Shown: positions 1 through 9,014, numbered from the stretch's first letter. The stretch: DNA of 38,315 bases from Spirochaetota bacterium (GCA_025061835.1 JANXAC010000015.1:1-38315), one strand, 5' to 3'. The notes: a model not told the origin generated them from the letters alone. Made by a program: numbers and translations.

Positions 1-199
1 CCTTGTATTGGATCGCCTTGTTTATACCAACTTGTATGCTCTTAACAGCTCTTGACGGAGACTTTCCATCATTTCCATCACTACCACTAGTAGAAACATA
101 TACTGTGCTTACTCTCTCATCCTCAGGAGATGGACTACAACTCTGGTAAAACAGAATGAGAAGAGCAAAAAGCAATGGTATGATAAAAAATCTCTTCAT
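1..199 (-). CDS. Exported lipoprotein with beta-helix-type start (partial, C-terminus outside window)
   Basis: Only the first 66 codons are present; the gene runs off the left edge. The start ATG is at 199, with an AGGAGG site 4 bases upstream. The product begins with a basic hydrophobic signal peptide (MKRFFIIPLLFALLI...) ending in a lipobox-like YQSC, so it is probably a lipoprotein. The mature part contains VYVSTSGSDGNDGKSPS, which resembles the usual opening of right-handed parallel beta-helix (pectate-lyase-like or DUF1565) proteins. The family is inferred from that motif alone; substrate and function cannot be read from this fragment. Confidence 0.75.
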   Translation of the reverse strand, partial: MKRFFIIPLLFALLILFYQSCSPSPEDERVSTVYVSTSGSDGNDGKSPSRAVKSIQVGINKAIQYK

Positions 200-218
200 A
201 AAATCCTCCTATTCAAGT

Positions 219-246
219 ATAATAATATATATAATCTGTGCTTCAA
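219..246 (-). promoter_or_regulatory. Sigma-70-type promoter for the beta-helix lipoprotein
   Basis: On the minus strand TTGAAG, 16 bases, then TATTAT, about 20 bases before the start codon and upstream of its AGGAGG. The sequence matches the TTGAA-type -35 boxes elsewhere in this window. Confidence 0.4.
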
Positions 247-391
247 AAAAGCAAAGTTATAATCTAAACTACAATAAAGTCTAAAATTTTTTTGTGAACT
301 TGATAGACACTAAAAGCATTAACTATACCCAAATAACTCTCAATTTTTGGAATTTATTGAAATTGTAAAAAGTATAATCCTCTTTTTCTTT

Positions 392-421
392 TTGAAAAAG
401 TGTTTAAACTTCATTGATAAT
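392..421 (+). promoter_or_regulatory. Promoter for the DAHP synthase gene
   Basis: TTGAAA (392-397), 18 bases, GATAAT (416-421). The predicted transcript starts just before the AGGAGG at 429-434. An alternative upstream pair is TTGATA (300-305) with TATACC (324-329). Confidence 0.45.
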
Positions 422-440
422 TTCGTTTAGGAGGTTTAAG

Positions 441-1466
441 ATGATAATAGTTTTAAAGAAAGAAGCATCAGAACAGGACATTGAGAAGATCGTTAGCAAA
501 GTTAGAGAACATGGATTAGAGGCTCATATATCAAGAGGTGTTGAAAAGATAGTTATAGGAGTAGTTGGAGATGACAACAAACTCATAAATGTTCCGATTG
601 AAAGTCTAAATAATGTTGAACAGGTGATAAGGATTACAAAACCATATAAACTGGCTAGTAGAGATTTTCATCCTCACAATACTGTGATAGATTTAGGAAC
701 TGTCAAGATAGGAGGAGATGAGATAGCAGTCATAGCTGGTCCTTGTAGCGTTGAAACAAAAGAACAAATTACTCATATAGCCAAAGAGGTAAAAAAATTT
801 GGTGCTAACCTACTAAGAGGCGGTGCTTTTAAGCCAAGAACATCTCCTTATTCCTTTCAGGGGCTAGGTAGAGAGGGATTAGAATTACTCAAACTTGCCA
901 AGGAGATAACAGGACTTCCAATAGTTACTGAGGTTTTAGATACAAGAGACATAGATATGGTCGCAGAGTATGCTGATGTTCTACAAGTTGGTGCTAGAAA
1001 TGCTCAAAACTTTCCATTACTCAGAGAGCTTGGTAAAATAAGAAAACCTGTGTTGCTGAAGAGAGGTCTTTCAATGAAAGCCGATGAATGGGTTATGTCT
1101 GCAGAGTATATTATGTCAGGTGGTAATTATAATGTCATACTATGTGAGAGAGGTATAAGAACATTTGAAACTGCTACAAGAAATACACTTGATATAAACA
1201 TAATCCCTGTTATGAAAGAAAAAACGCATCTACCGGTAATCATAGACCCAAGTCACGCAACAGGAAAAGCCAAGTATGTTCCAGATATGGCACTTGCGTC
1301 AATAGCGGCAGGAGCGGATGGGATTATGGTTGAGGTCCACAACGACCCAGAGAATGCTTGGTCGGATGGAGACCAATCAATCACTCCAGAACAGTTTGGT
1401 AAAATGATGGAGAAGATCAAACTCATAGCACAAGCAGTCGGTAGAAAAATACCAGCAGTGGTATAA
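441..1466 (+). CDS. aroF: 3-deoxy-7-phosphoheptulonate (DAHP) synthase, type I-beta with N-terminal regulatory domain
   Basis: Condenses phosphoenolpyruvate and erythrose 4-phosphate to DAHP, the first step of the shikimate pathway, in the cytoplasm. The 341-residue product has a ferredoxin-like/ACT-like regulatory domain (about 1-70) followed by the TIM barrel, as in Thermotoga DAHP synthase. Visible motifs are AGPCSVET with the metal-binding Cys at 102, [31 protein letters not shown] and [10 protein letters not shown]. The ATG at 441 is chosen because AGGAGG lies at 429-434; an in-frame ATG at 414 has no ribosome site. The N-terminal domain suggests feedback inhibition by an aromatic amino acid, though the effector cannot be read. 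The next gene begins two bases after the stop. Shikimate kinase and PabB-PabC lie nearby, so the region is rich in chorismate metabolism. Confidence 0.96.
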   Translation: MIIVLKKEASEQDIEKIVSKVREHGLEAHISRGVEKIVIGVVGDDNKLINVPIESLNNVEQVIRITKPYKLASRDFHPHNTVIDLGTVKIGGDEIAVIAGPCSVETKEQITHIAKEVKKFGANLLRGGAFKPRTSPYSFQGLGREGLELLKLAKEITGLPIVTEVLDTRDIDMVAEYADVLQVGARNAQNFPLLRELGKIRKPVLLKRGLSMKADEWVMSAEYIMSGGNYNVILCERGIRTFETATRNTLDINIIPVMKEKTHLPVIIDPSHATGKAKYVPDMALASIAAGADGIMVEVHNDPENAWSDGDQSITPEQFGKMMEKIKLIAQAVGRKIPAVV

Positions 1467-1467
1467 T

Positions 1468-1683
1468 ATGGAAGATACCATTCTAATACTCATATCAACA
1501 GTTGGGTTCATACTATCTTTACTGAATAACTTAACACTCGTCTTGATAGGAATATCAATAGGTGTCATATCTATAATCTTACTGATAATTATCAAAACAA
1601 TTACTATTGTAGCCAGAGTATCGGTATTTATAGTATCTACTATGACTATCAGTTTAGGTATTTTGTGGTTAATAGGAATATGA
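1468..1683 (+). CDS. Small hydrophobic membrane protein of unknown function
   Basis: A 71-residue product made almost entirely of two hydrophobic segments (about 5-37 and 42-70), consistent with a two-helix inner-membrane protein. The ATG is at 1468, one base after the aroF stop (1464-1466), so it is probably translationally coupled; no separate ribosome site is evident. The stop lies 3 bases from the convergent end of the ddl gene, so the frame exactly fills the space between two certain genes. I do not recognise the family. It could be a chance open frame, but the tight packing and consistent membrane pattern favour a real gene. Confidence 0.5.
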   Translation: MEDTILILISTVGFILSLLNNLTLVLIGISIGVISIILLIIIKTITIVARVSVFIVSTMTISLGILWLIGI

Positions 1684-1686
1684 AAT

Positions 1687-2655
1687 CTACCATTCTACAT
1701 ACTCAAGTATCTTAAGAACAACTTCTTCAAAAGACATTCCTGCGGCCTTTGCCATAGCAGGTATATCACTTGTTTCCGTCATACCGGGTATGGTGTTAAC
1801 TTCTAGGAAGTATGGTATATTATCTTCTCTTGAAACAACAGCGTCAAACCTGACAACCCCCCTACAGTTGAGTGATTTAAAAGCCATCTTGGTATATTCT
1901 ATAACCTTTTCCTCTACCTCTTTTGGTATGTCTGCCGGTATGATAAAATCTGTCATTCCCTTTGTATATTTTGCTTCATAGTCATAGAACTCCTTTCTAG
2001 GTCTTAACTCCATAGTAGGTAATACGGTTATATCACCTCCTTTTCCTATAACACCTACTGTTACCTCAGTTCCGTTTATGAACTTCTCTGCGAACGATTC
2101 AGGGTATCTTCTCAAATAACTTCTTATCTTTCCGGATAGTTGGTCCTCGTCTTTAACAATCTCAACCCCTACACTAGAACCTTCACTTATCGGTTTTAGA
2201 ACAACAGGAAGCCCCAATCTCATAATGTCTTCATAAGATTTATCAGGATTACCTGGGGTCATCTTGACATACTGTGGTGTAGGAATACCATTTACTTTAA
2301 GGATCTCTTTTGTAAATATCTTATTCATTCCTATAGCACTTGTTAGAACATCACAACCTGTATAAGGTATTCCCATAAGTTCAAGAACACCTTGTATAAC
2401 TCCATCCTCTCCATACTTACCGTGAAGCATTATAACTGCTACATCAACATTATCCTTTACAAGCCTTCTTGCGATGTTGGCATCTACATCCATCTTGACA
2501 ACTTTAAAACCAAGTTTAACCAAAGCGTTATAAACATTCTCTCCAGACCTTATTGAAACCTCTCTTTCAGAAGACAAGCCCCCCATCAGAACAGCAATAT
2601 TCTTTGTTTTATAAAACTCTATAAGATCCCTGTACTTATGCTTCAAATCACTCAT
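1687..2655 (-). CDS. ddl: D-alanine--D-alanine ligase
   Basis: ATP-grasp ligase making the D-Ala-D-Ala dipeptide for peptidoglycan in the cytoplasm. Motifs in order: MGGLSSEREVS near the N-terminus, HGKYGEDGVIQG, KPISEGSSVG (ATP-binding lid) and EVNTIPGMT (Mg/ATP-binding end). The length of 322 residues is normal for the family. The frame stays open upstream to a TTG at 2703, but the ATG at 2655 (MSDLKHKYRD) gives a standard N-terminus. It has no clear ribosome site; a GATAAT lies 9 bases upstream, so the transcript may be leaderless or nearly so. Convergent with the small membrane protein and divergent from aroK. Confidence 0.95.
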   Translation of the reverse strand: MSDLKHKYRDLIEFYKTKNIAVLMGGLSSEREVSIRSGENVYNALVKLGFKVVKMDVDANIARRLVKDNVDVAVIMLHGKYGEDGVIQGVLELMGIPYTGCDVLTSAIGMNKIFTKEILKVNGIPTPQYVKMTPGNPDKSYEDIMRLGLPVVLKPISEGSSVGVEIVKDEDQLSGKIRSYLRRYPESFAEKFINGTEVTVGVIGKGGDITVLPTMELRPRKEFYDYEAKYTKGMTDFIIPADIPKEVEEKVIEYTKMAFKSLNCRGVVRFDAVVSREDNIPYFLEVNTIPGMTETSDIPAMAKAAGMSFEEVVLKILEYVEW

Positions 2656-2664
2656 ACAGATTTT

Positions 2665-2694
2665 ATTATCAATTAGAATACAAAACATAAGCAA
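2665..2694 (-). promoter_or_regulatory. Candidate promoter for ddl
   Basis: Minus strand TTGCTT (2694-2689), 18 bases, GATAAT (2670-2665), then 9 bases to the ATG at 2655. The predicted start of transcription falls within a few bases of the start codon. Confidence 0.3.
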
Positions 2695-2954
2695 ATAAAC
2701 CAACCCATAACCTCTGTTTTAACAGACCATAATTTCCACCAGGCTAGTAAGCAGAGTTCTAGATTTCCTACTTAATAAACTTCGTTTGAATATTTTATTC
2801 GCCAGTCTCTAGAGATTGCTTTATACTAGCCCATAAGTACTTGTTAAGAAGAGTGTTTAGTCAGCATCTACAAAGATTGCAACTGTTCTGAATTGTGAAT
2901 TTTAGACTTCATTATCTTACCTTCGTTTAATTTCTCTTTTAAATTCGCATTATT

Positions 2955-2960
2955 TAGAAT
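2955..2960 (+). promoter_or_regulatory. -10 box giving a predicted leaderless aroK mRNA
   Basis: TAGAAT ends 6 bases before the aroK ATG at 2967. No Shine-Dalgarno-like sequence lies between. The -35 region is weak. Confidence 0.45.
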
Positions 2961-2966
2961 TGTTTT

Positions 2967-3479
2967 ATGAAGAAACAGATATTCCTTATCGGTTATAGAG
3001 CAACAGGTAAAACTACAGTTGGAAAGGAAATCTCTAAAATAATAGGATGGAATTTTGTTGACATAGACTCTGAGATAGAGAGAATAACATCCAAAAAGAT
3101 ATCGGATATTTTTAAAAACGATGGAGAAGACAAATTCAGAGAAATTGAGAGTGAGGTTCTAAAAACTCTATCCACTCTTGATAACACTGTTTTTTCTACT
3201 GGGGGCGGAATAATACTACTTGAGAAAAATAGAGAAATCATAAAAGAAGGTTTTGTTGTACTACTTGAGGCGAGCATTCAAACAATTATGAAAAGGATGA
3301 TGAATGATAACTCAAGACCACCCCTAACAAACCTTACTCTTGAGGAAGAGATACAAAAAACTCTATCCCAAAGACAACCCATCTACAATCAGGTGTATCA
3401 TGTTAAGATCGTGAATGAGAATATTTCAGTCCAAACCATCGCAAATCTTATAGCAAATATCATTCCCTTTAAAGGATGA
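2967..3479 (+). CDS. aroK: Shikimate kinase
   Basis: Phosphorylates shikimate at the 3-hydroxyl with ATP in the cytoplasm. The 170-residue length is typical. Visible motifs: Walker A GYRATGKTTVG (residues 9-19), the DIDSEIE shikimate/Mg motif, FREIESE, the GGG triplet in STGGGII and RPPL in the lid. The ATG at 2967 has no ribosome site but a TAGAAT 6 bases upstream, the leaderless arrangement seen at several genes here. It is followed after 229 bases by pabBC in the same direction. Confidence 0.95.
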   Translation: MKKQIFLIGYRATGKTTVGKEISKIIGWNFVDIDSEIERITSKKISDIFKNDGEDKFREIESEVLKTLSTLDNTVFSTGGGIILLEKNREIIKEGFVVLLEASIQTIMKRMMNDNSRPPLTNLTLEEEIQKTLSQRQPIYNQVYHVKIVNENISVQTIANLIANIIPFKG

Positions 3480-3695
3480 ACTTATCAAATTACTTCTCCT
3501 ATCGGAGGTATAATCTGAACAAGAGTTTTTTGAGAGTAGTTCATGACTTTTGTCTCTGTTAGAGTATCACTATTGCTTCTGTTTTAGTTGATAAACACAT
3601 GGTTTTACCTACACAAACTAGATTTATGTTTAGTAAAGGAACTGTAGTAAAATCACTTGACTTAATCTAGTTTTATTGGTCATAGCCGAGATGAA

Positions 3696-3701
3696 TATAA
3701 T
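3696..3701 (+). promoter_or_regulatory. -10 box giving a predicted leaderless pabBC mRNA
   Basis: A perfect TATAAT ends 7 bases before the ATG at 3709; a weak -35-like TTATTG lies at 3673-3678. A TTGACT at 3657-3662 is too far upstream for this -10. This box is the main reason for choosing the start at 3709. Confidence 0.5.
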
Positions 3702-3708
3702 TAGTAGT

Positions 3709-5439
3709 ATGACCTTTGACAAAGACATAGTATTTGTCATAGATAAACAGGACTATCTACTCGTTTTTGAAAAACCTATTTTTGAGGTTTCCGCAGAGCA
3801 AATAGAAGATGTTGAAGAAAATCTCAAGTTTGTAGATGATCTCATAAGGGAAGGTTTTTACATCTGTGGCTTTATGACATATGAAGCAGGCTACCCAATA
3901 CTTAAATTATCTACTAGGTCTGTTGATAATAGAATACCTATCATCTGGTTCGGTGCATTCACAAAACCTAAACTTGTTGAAGTTCCTAACAACAGGAGGG
4001 AATATTCTATTTCAAACATCCACCCATCTATGACACTAGAGGAATACCTAAAGAAAGTAGAAGAATTGAAGTTTTACATTAAAAATGGCTATACTTACCA
4101 AGTTAATTTTACATTTAAACTACTATTTGACTTTGAAGGAGATGTTTTGAGTTTTTTCCTAGACTTAAGAAGTAAGCAGAAAGTCAAATACGCAAGATTC
4201 GTAAAATACCACGATACATACATCCTTTCAGTTTCACCAGAACTCTTTTTTTTGACAAAAGGTAATAGGATAATCTCAAAGCCGATGAAAGGAACGATAA
4301 GAAGAGGTAGATTTCCAGAGGAAGATCTGGAACTTATGAAAAAACTCTATACAAGCGAGAAAAACAGGGCAGAGAACCTTATGATTACAGACCTAATAAG
4401 AAATGACCTAGGCTCAATATCAAAGTTTGGGAGCATAAAGGTAAAAAGGATATTTGAGATTGAGAAGTATGAAACAGTGTTTCAGATGACTTCAACGGTA
4501 GAAGGAATCCTCAACAAGGAGGTAAGGTTTAGTGAAATTATTTCAAACATCTTCCCAGGAGGATCAATAACCGGAGCACCTAAGAAAAAAACAGTTGAGA
4601 TAATAAGCAAGTTAGAAACACTACCAAGAGGTATATATACTGGAACAATAGGATACATATCACCTAAAGGTTTTTCAGAATTCAACATAGCAATTAGAAC
4701 ACCTTTGATTCACAAGAATAAATGTGAAATGGGAGTAGGCAGTGGGATAACTTGGTATTCTGAAGCAGAGGAAGAGTACAGTGAGTGTATCCTTAAGTCA
4801 CATTTCTTAACATCAAAACCGTATCCAAAGTTTAAACTAATAGAAACATTCCTTTTAAAGAACCATAAATTATACCTTCTTGACTACCATCTAAAGCGTC
4901 TCAAAATGTCAGCAAAATTTTTCTCTTTCAGATACAACCGAAGAATCATCCTTGAGAAACTTAAAGAAATAGTCAAACTTGATGGAAAATTTAGATTAAG
5001 ACTACTACTGGAGCAAAACGGAGATGTAACCTTGGAAGTAAGAGAATTTGAAGAACCTAGAAAAAGAGGTTATGTAAAAGTATCAAAAGACAGAGTTGAT
5101 AGCAATGATAAGTTTATTTATCACAAAACAACAAATAGGGAGATGTATGATTATTACACTAGAAAAGCACGAGACGAGGAACTCGTTGATTATATCTTCT
5201 TGAATGAAAAAGGTTATGTAACAGAAGGAACAGTCAATAACCTAATTATAGTTAGGAACGGGAAACTAATAACACCTATCAGAACATCTGGACTTTTGAG
5301 AGGAACTATGCTAGAATACCTATCAAGAAAATACAAGATTACTGAAGAGTTTATAACTCTGTCAGACCTGATGGCTTCAGAAAGAGTCTTTCTATGTAAT
5401 TCTGTCAGCGGTCTAAAGGAAGTAAAGATAATTACTTAA
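3709..5439 (+). CDS. pabBC: Fused aminodeoxychorismate synthase component I and 4-amino-4-deoxychorismate lyase (PabB-PabC)
   Basis: Makes p-aminobenzoate for folate from chorismate. The first two-thirds is a chorismate-binding PabB domain: SPELFF, SKPMKGTIRRG (the ADC-synthase PIKGT motif with its lysine), ENLMITDLIRNDLG, GGSITGAPKK and GVGSGITWYS. The last third is a PLP-fold-IV lyase: FKLIETFLL, the lysine of YHKTTN, and YVTEGTVNNLI. Both active sites look intact. No glutaminase (PabA) is in view. The frame opens at a TTG (3676) and has an ATG at 3691, but the ATG at 3709 sits 7 bases after TATAAT and gives 576 residues. The stop overlaps the convergent P83/100-like gene by 8 bases. Confidence 0.93.
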   Translation: MTFDKDIVFVIDKQDYLLVFEKPIFEVSAEQIEDVEENLKFVDDLIREGFYICGFMTYEAGYPILKLSTRSVDNRIPIIWFGAFTKPKLVEVPNNRREYSISNIHPSMTLEEYLKKVEELKFYIKNGYTYQVNFTFKLLFDFEGDVLSFFLDLRSKQKVKYARFVKYHDTYILSVSPELFFLTKGNRIISKPMKGTIRRGRFPEEDLELMKKLYTSEKNRAENLMITDLIRNDLGSISKFGSIKVKRIFEIEKYETVFQMTSTVEGILNKEVRFSEIISNIFPGGSITGAPKKKTVEIISKLETLPRGIYTGTIGYISPKGFSEFNIAIRTPLIHKNKCEMGVGSGITWYSEAEEEYSECILKSHFLTSKPYPKFKLIETFLLKNHKLYLLDYHLKRLKMSAKFFSFRYNRRIILEKLKEIVKLDGKFRLRLLLEQNGDVTLEVREFEEPRKRGYVKVSKDRVDSNDKFIYHKTTNREMYDYYTRKARDEELVDYIFLNEKGYVTEGTVNNLIIVRNGKLITPIRTSGLLRGTMLEYLSRKYKITEEFITLSDLMASERVFLCNSVSGLKEVKIIT

Positions 5440-7012
5440 CTTGATCTACCTTCTTCAATGTCGTTTCATCTAATGCTACTATGTTTTTGTCTTTATCGTT
5501 TATGAATATTTTACCCTTATAGAAGGTTATGAATGTATCAGGATAAACCTCAATATCAGATAAACCAACTCTGTTGAGTTTCTTGTCAAATTTACCTAGA
5601 TAATACTTTCTATTCACTATGGTTATCGCATAGAGAAAGTCGTTGTTGAATTCAATAAAACTTCTCCAGAATATATCGTCTTTACCAATTACCAGTGGTT
5701 CTATTGTATTAACATCAAGTAGCACCAGAAAGTGTTTATCAGAGTGAGAGCCAGTGTTTCCTATCACCACTACTCCTTCTCCATACACATAGTATTTGAA
5801 ACCACATATGTTCGCAAAACTGCTTTGTTTTACTATTTTCATATTGTTTATGTCTATTAGAAACATTCTGTTGTCGTAATGCCCTTCCGGTTTAAAACCT
5901 AGCTTCTTAAGGTAATACATTTTATCTCCTACTATTATCCTGTTGCCAGTCTCTTGAGATGCTATCTCCTGTTCCTTCTTCTTAAGTTCTTCTTCTTTTT
6001 TCTTTAGTTCCTCTTCTTTTTTCGCTAGGTCATCCTTTCGCTCCAGCATCTCTTCATCTTTCTTTATCCTCTCCTCTTCCTTCTTTATTTCTTCTTCCTC
6101 CTTTTTAGTCTCTTCCTTTGCTTTCTCTAGCCTCTTTTCTTCCTCTTCCAACTTCTTCTCTTCCTTCGCTAGTTTTTTTCTCTCCTCTTCAACCTTAGAT
6201 AGTTCTTCCTTGGAAGTATCTTCTTTTGCCTTTAACTCTTCCTCCTTTTTAGATAATTCCTCTTTTCTTTTTTCAAGTTCCTCTCTTTTCTCTTGTAGTT
6301 CTTTTTCTTTCTTCTCTATCTCCTTCTTCTCTTCCTCAAGTTCCTTCTTTCTTATATCAACCATCTCTTTTCTTTCATCAAGCCCCAGATCATCCTGTTT
6401 CTTAAGTTCTCTTATTACATCTTCCTTACCAATTTCACCAAGACTAGGTTTTTCACCTAGAACAGAAACTCTTGTAGGTATGATAAGTTCAGTTTTACCA
6501 GCCCATTCGTAGTATCTTGTTGATATACCAATCTTTTCAGTAGTGAATGAGAATAGATCACTGACATACCTCTTGCCAAAGTAGTCAAGGTCTCCTCTGT
6601 GTATAGCATTATAGTAAGTTGTAAAAACTGCTAGTGTGTATGCTTGTCCGTATTTGTACCCAAATTTTTGAGAGAGGTATCCTGCTAATATAAACCTTAT
6701 TGCGTTTATGTGTCTTATTCTTGACTCTTTGGATATATATATTATGTCTGCACCGAAAAGTTCTTCCTTAGGCAACACTCTAACGACTGAATACTGAAGG
6801 TAGTTCTTCACCTTGCTTTCGTCTGATATACTCGCAAGACTGCGGCCTGCTTCTATAAGTTGTCTTACGCTAACCCCCTTAACACCACCTTTGTAGTTTT
6901 CAAAAACTATTCTTTTTGATTTTTTTATCTCATCCTCTGCAACATAAACGCCAAAAACAGCACTAAAAGAGAATACTACCATTATCAATCCTAGTATATA
7001 TCTCATAGCCAT
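5432..7012 (-). CDS. P83/100-family envelope protein with long charged coiled coil
   Basis: Resembles the spirochaetal P83/100 antigen family (Borrelia_P83 type): a signal peptide (MAMRYILGLIMVVFSFSAVFG), an N-terminal globular part with VSVRQLIEAGRSLA, a K/E-rich coiled coil (about residues 207-349), then a C-terminal domain of repeated beta-strand pairs such as NRMFLIDINNMKIVKQ. The role in the family is poorly defined; it is periplasmic or envelope-associated and antigenic in Borrelia. The ATG at 7012 is preceded by GAGAGAG and starts the signal peptide directly; the frame extends further upstream to 7129 without support. Length is 526 residues. This is the strongest taxonomic marker in the window. 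It is tail-to-tail with pabBC, with overlapping ends. Confidence 0.8.
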   Translation of the reverse strand: MAMRYILGLIMVVFSFSAVFGVYVAEDEIKKSKRIVFENYKGGVKGVSVRQLIEAGRSLASISDESKVKNYLQYSVVRVLPKEELFGADIIYISKESRIRHINAIRFILAGYLSQKFGYKYGQAYTLAVFTTYYNAIHRGDLDYFGKRYVSDLFSFTTEKIGISTRYYEWAGKTELIIPTRVSVLGEKPSLGEIGKEDVIRELKKQDDLGLDERKEMVDIRKKELEEEKKEIEKKEKELQEKREELEKRKEELSKKEEELKAKEDTSKEELSKVEEERKKLAKEEKKLEEEEKRLEKAKEETKKEEEEIKKEEERIKKDEEMLERKDDLAKKEEELKKKEEELKKKEQEIASQETGNRIIVGDKMYYLKKLGFKPEGHYDNRMFLIDINNMKIVKQSSFANICGFKYYVYGEGVVVIGNTGSHSDKHFLVLLDVNTIEPLVIGKDDIFWRSFIEFNNDFLYAITIVNRKYYLGKFDKKLNRVGLSDIEVYPDTFITFYKGKIFINDKDKNIVALDETTLKKVDQVK

Positions 7013-7142
7013 ACAATCTCTCTCACTTACATTATTATAAAGCAACATTCTTAAATTTGTAATTAGATTGAAATAACTAATAAGAATCTTCGTCTTCAAT
7101 TGTTTGACTATTTTATTCCGAAGAACCAAAGAGTTCTACCTA

Positions 7143-7170
7143 TTTATACAACTTTTGAAAAAATTTACAA
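7143..7170 (-). promoter_or_regulatory. Possible promoter for the P83/100-like gene
   Basis: Minus strand TTGTAA, 16 bases, TATAAA, about 130 bases before the start codon. An AT-rich region, so chance is possible. Confidence 0.3.
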
Positions 7171-7245
7171 ACTCTACTCTTTTGATAGATATTTCAAACC
7201 AAATTTATGAATGAACCTGTTTTTCTATAACTCCAAATAACACAT

Positions 7246-8961
7246 CTACTTTTTCTGTTGCGTTGGTTGTGAGAATAGCATTACTATTACTTCTCTTGGT
7301 TTGATTTTTATCTCGGTTTTCTTGTCTTTTGCTATAGTTTCACCAATTTGTTTGACATCACTACCTAATGAACTCAAACCATCAACATAACTTATTCCTG
7401 TTGGTAGTCCGTTAAGTTCTAGGCTTACTGTGTTCTCGTCTCTTTTGCTAAGGTTGTATATCACGATAGCATAGTCATTCTCATATTTTCTAGCGTAAGC
7501 CATTATAACATCTTTTGATACCGAGAGTGGTGTATAGTCTGCGAATGAGGAGAGAGCCTTGGTTTTTGTCTTTTTAAGCGTTATTAGAGACTTCGTAAAG
7601 TTTAGGATAGAATTTGGGTTTTGTTCCTGAACCTTTACGGAATAGTTTGTTTCTATTGCGTTATACCTTGCGTGCCAGATTCTAGGACCTGTCGTGAAAC
7701 CACCGAATTTCGTATCATCCCAGAGCATTATACTTCTCCTATCAGCATCTCCTATCAGAACTTTCGTGTCATCAGGTAGCCCTATCTCATCGCCATAGTA
7801 TAGGAATGGTAGTCCTCCAGGAGTTGTAAGTAGCATAGCAAGTGCCATCTTTATCGCATCGTCGTTCCTTATCTTACTACCGAACCTCCCAGTATCATGG
7901 TTTGATAGGAATGGTGAGAAGAAGTGTATAGGTATTTGTTTATTGTTATACCATCCGTTAAAGGTATTCATTGCTGTTCTTGACTTTGATGCAACGAGTG
8001 GTGGTAGTGCGAAAGATGTAGCAAACTCAAAGTTAAAAGCATTGTCAAACGTTTTACCACCTTGATAGTATTTCTCAACGATTGAAGGACCTGCAAATAC
8101 CTCTGACACAACATATATATCTGGTTTTATCTTCTTAAGGTATCCCATAAAGTCTTTCCAAAACTCAATTGTCTCTGGAGTATCGGCTTGTTTATCAGGT
8201 CCCTTTGCGATAGCAAACCTTGCAGCGTCTAATCTAAATCCTTCAACTCCTTTATCAATCCAGAATTTAGCAATCTTCTTAAGTTCAGCTACAACATTAG
8301 TGTTCTCAAGGTTCAGGTCGGGTATGTTGAAGTTAAAAGCAGAGTAAAAATACCACCCATACCTGTATGCGTTCGTTATGAAGTCGTACCTGTTCCAAAC
8401 ATTCTGTTTTGATTGACCTGTTGGATTAGGCCAGTCTCCAAGTGGTTGATCTTTGCTCCACACATACCAGTCTCTGTATTTGGATTTTTCATTTGTAGCG
8501 GAGTCTACAAACCAAGGATGATGCCTTGAAGTATGGTTATACACGAAATCCAGTATTATCTTTATTCCTCTTTTTTTAGCCTCCTTTACTAGATTATCAA
8601 AGTCTTCCATCGTTCCAAATTGCGGGTTAACATCATAGTAATCTATCACATCGTAGCCGTGATATTCTTTAGAAGGATGAATAGGCATAAGCCATATATA
8701 ATCAACTCCAAGAGACTTAAGATAGTCAAGTTTCTGAATTATTCCTTTGAAATCTCCTATCCCATCTCCATTGCTATCATAAAAACTTCTCACAAATATC
8801 TCGTATCCAACTGCATTGTGCCATACGGGTAATTTATCCACTTTGTAAGGAGTAGTCCACCACTTAGTGTCGTTCTCAAGAACCTTTATCACTTCTGCTT
8901 CTTGAGCGTTCAAAGCAGCAGAAATGAGCATCATTCCCAAAATCAGAGTAAATACTCTCAT
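7246..8961 (-). CDS. Secreted alpha-amylase-type glycoside hydrolase, family GH13
   Basis: Cleaves or rearranges alpha-glucans outside the cytoplasm. Residues 1-19 form a signal peptide with an LNA-Q cleavage site and no lipobox. The (beta/alpha)8 barrel shows all catalytic regions: DFVYNH (138-143), nucleophile D245 in GFRLDAARF, acid/base E287 in VVSE, and D356 in SNHD. A calcium-type loop DSNGDGIGD is at 62-70. The sequence style resembles GH13_36 amylases (between neopullulanase and oligo-1,6-glucosidase), but subfamily and bond preference are inference. A C-terminal beta domain ends the 571 residues. AGGAGG precedes the ATG. It is divergent from a GH57-type lipoprotein gene, suggesting joint use or control in alpha-glucan breakdown. 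Confidence 0.93.
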   Translation of the reverse strand: MRVFTLILGMMLISAALNAQEAEVIKVLENDTKWWTTPYKVDKLPVWHNAVGYEIFVRSFYDSNGDGIGDFKGIIQKLDYLKSLGVDYIWLMPIHPSKEYHGYDVIDYYDVNPQFGTMEDFDNLVKEAKKRGIKIILDFVYNHTSRHHPWFVDSATNEKSKYRDWYVWSKDQPLGDWPNPTGQSKQNVWNRYDFITNAYRYGWYFYSAFNFNIPDLNLENTNVVAELKKIAKFWIDKGVEGFRLDAARFAIAKGPDKQADTPETIEFWKDFMGYLKKIKPDIYVVSEVFAGPSIVEKYYQGGKTFDNAFNFEFATSFALPPLVASKSRTAMNTFNGWYNNKQIPIHFFSPFLSNHDTGRFGSKIRNDDAIKMALAMLLTTPGGLPFLYYGDEIGLPDDTKVLIGDADRRSIMLWDDTKFGGFTTGPRIWHARYNAIETNYSVKVQEQNPNSILNFTKSLITLKKTKTKALSSFADYTPLSVSKDVIMAYARKYENDYAIVIYNLSKRDENTVSLELNGLPTGISYVDGLSSLGSDVKQIGETIAKDKKTEIKIKPREVIVMLFSQPTQQKK

Positions 8962-8985
8962 CTTATCCTCCTATTTAGTTTAATT

Positions 8986-9014
8986 ATTTTAAAAAATGTG
9001 ATATGGATATTCAA
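8986..9014 (-). promoter_or_regulatory. Promoter for the GH13 amylase gene
   Basis: Minus strand TTGAAT (9014-9009), exactly 17 bases, TAAAAT (8991-8986), ending 24 bases before the ATG with AGGAGG in the leader. Confidence 0.55.

Larger units (their letters stand above)
2656..2966. other. Divergent intergenic region between ddl and aroK
   Basis: No convincing gene. It holds the ddl promoter candidate (2665-2694, minus), the aroK -10 box (2955-2960, plus) and a perfect 10-base palindrome TCTCTAGAGA at 2806-2815, which could be an operator, though nothing else supports that. Confidence 0.4.

Noticed and set aside
2656-2703. Longer ddl product starting at a TTG
   Set aside because: It would add a hydrophobic non-conserved stretch with cysteines; the ATG at 2655 gives the usual Ddl N-terminus.
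2806-2815. Palindrome TCTCTAGAGA as an operator
   Set aside because: Only 10 bases, not repeated, and far from either predicted -10 box; noted in the region entry but not claimed as a site.
5960-6390. Tandem DNA repeat in the P83/100-like gene
   Set aside because: The similarity comes from Lys and Glu codon use in a coiled coil; there is no exact repeating unit.
6210-6512. Ser/Phe-rich open frame opposite the P83/100-like gene
   Set aside because: It is the complement of Lys/Glu codons in the coiled coil, which produces long open antisense frames without meaning.
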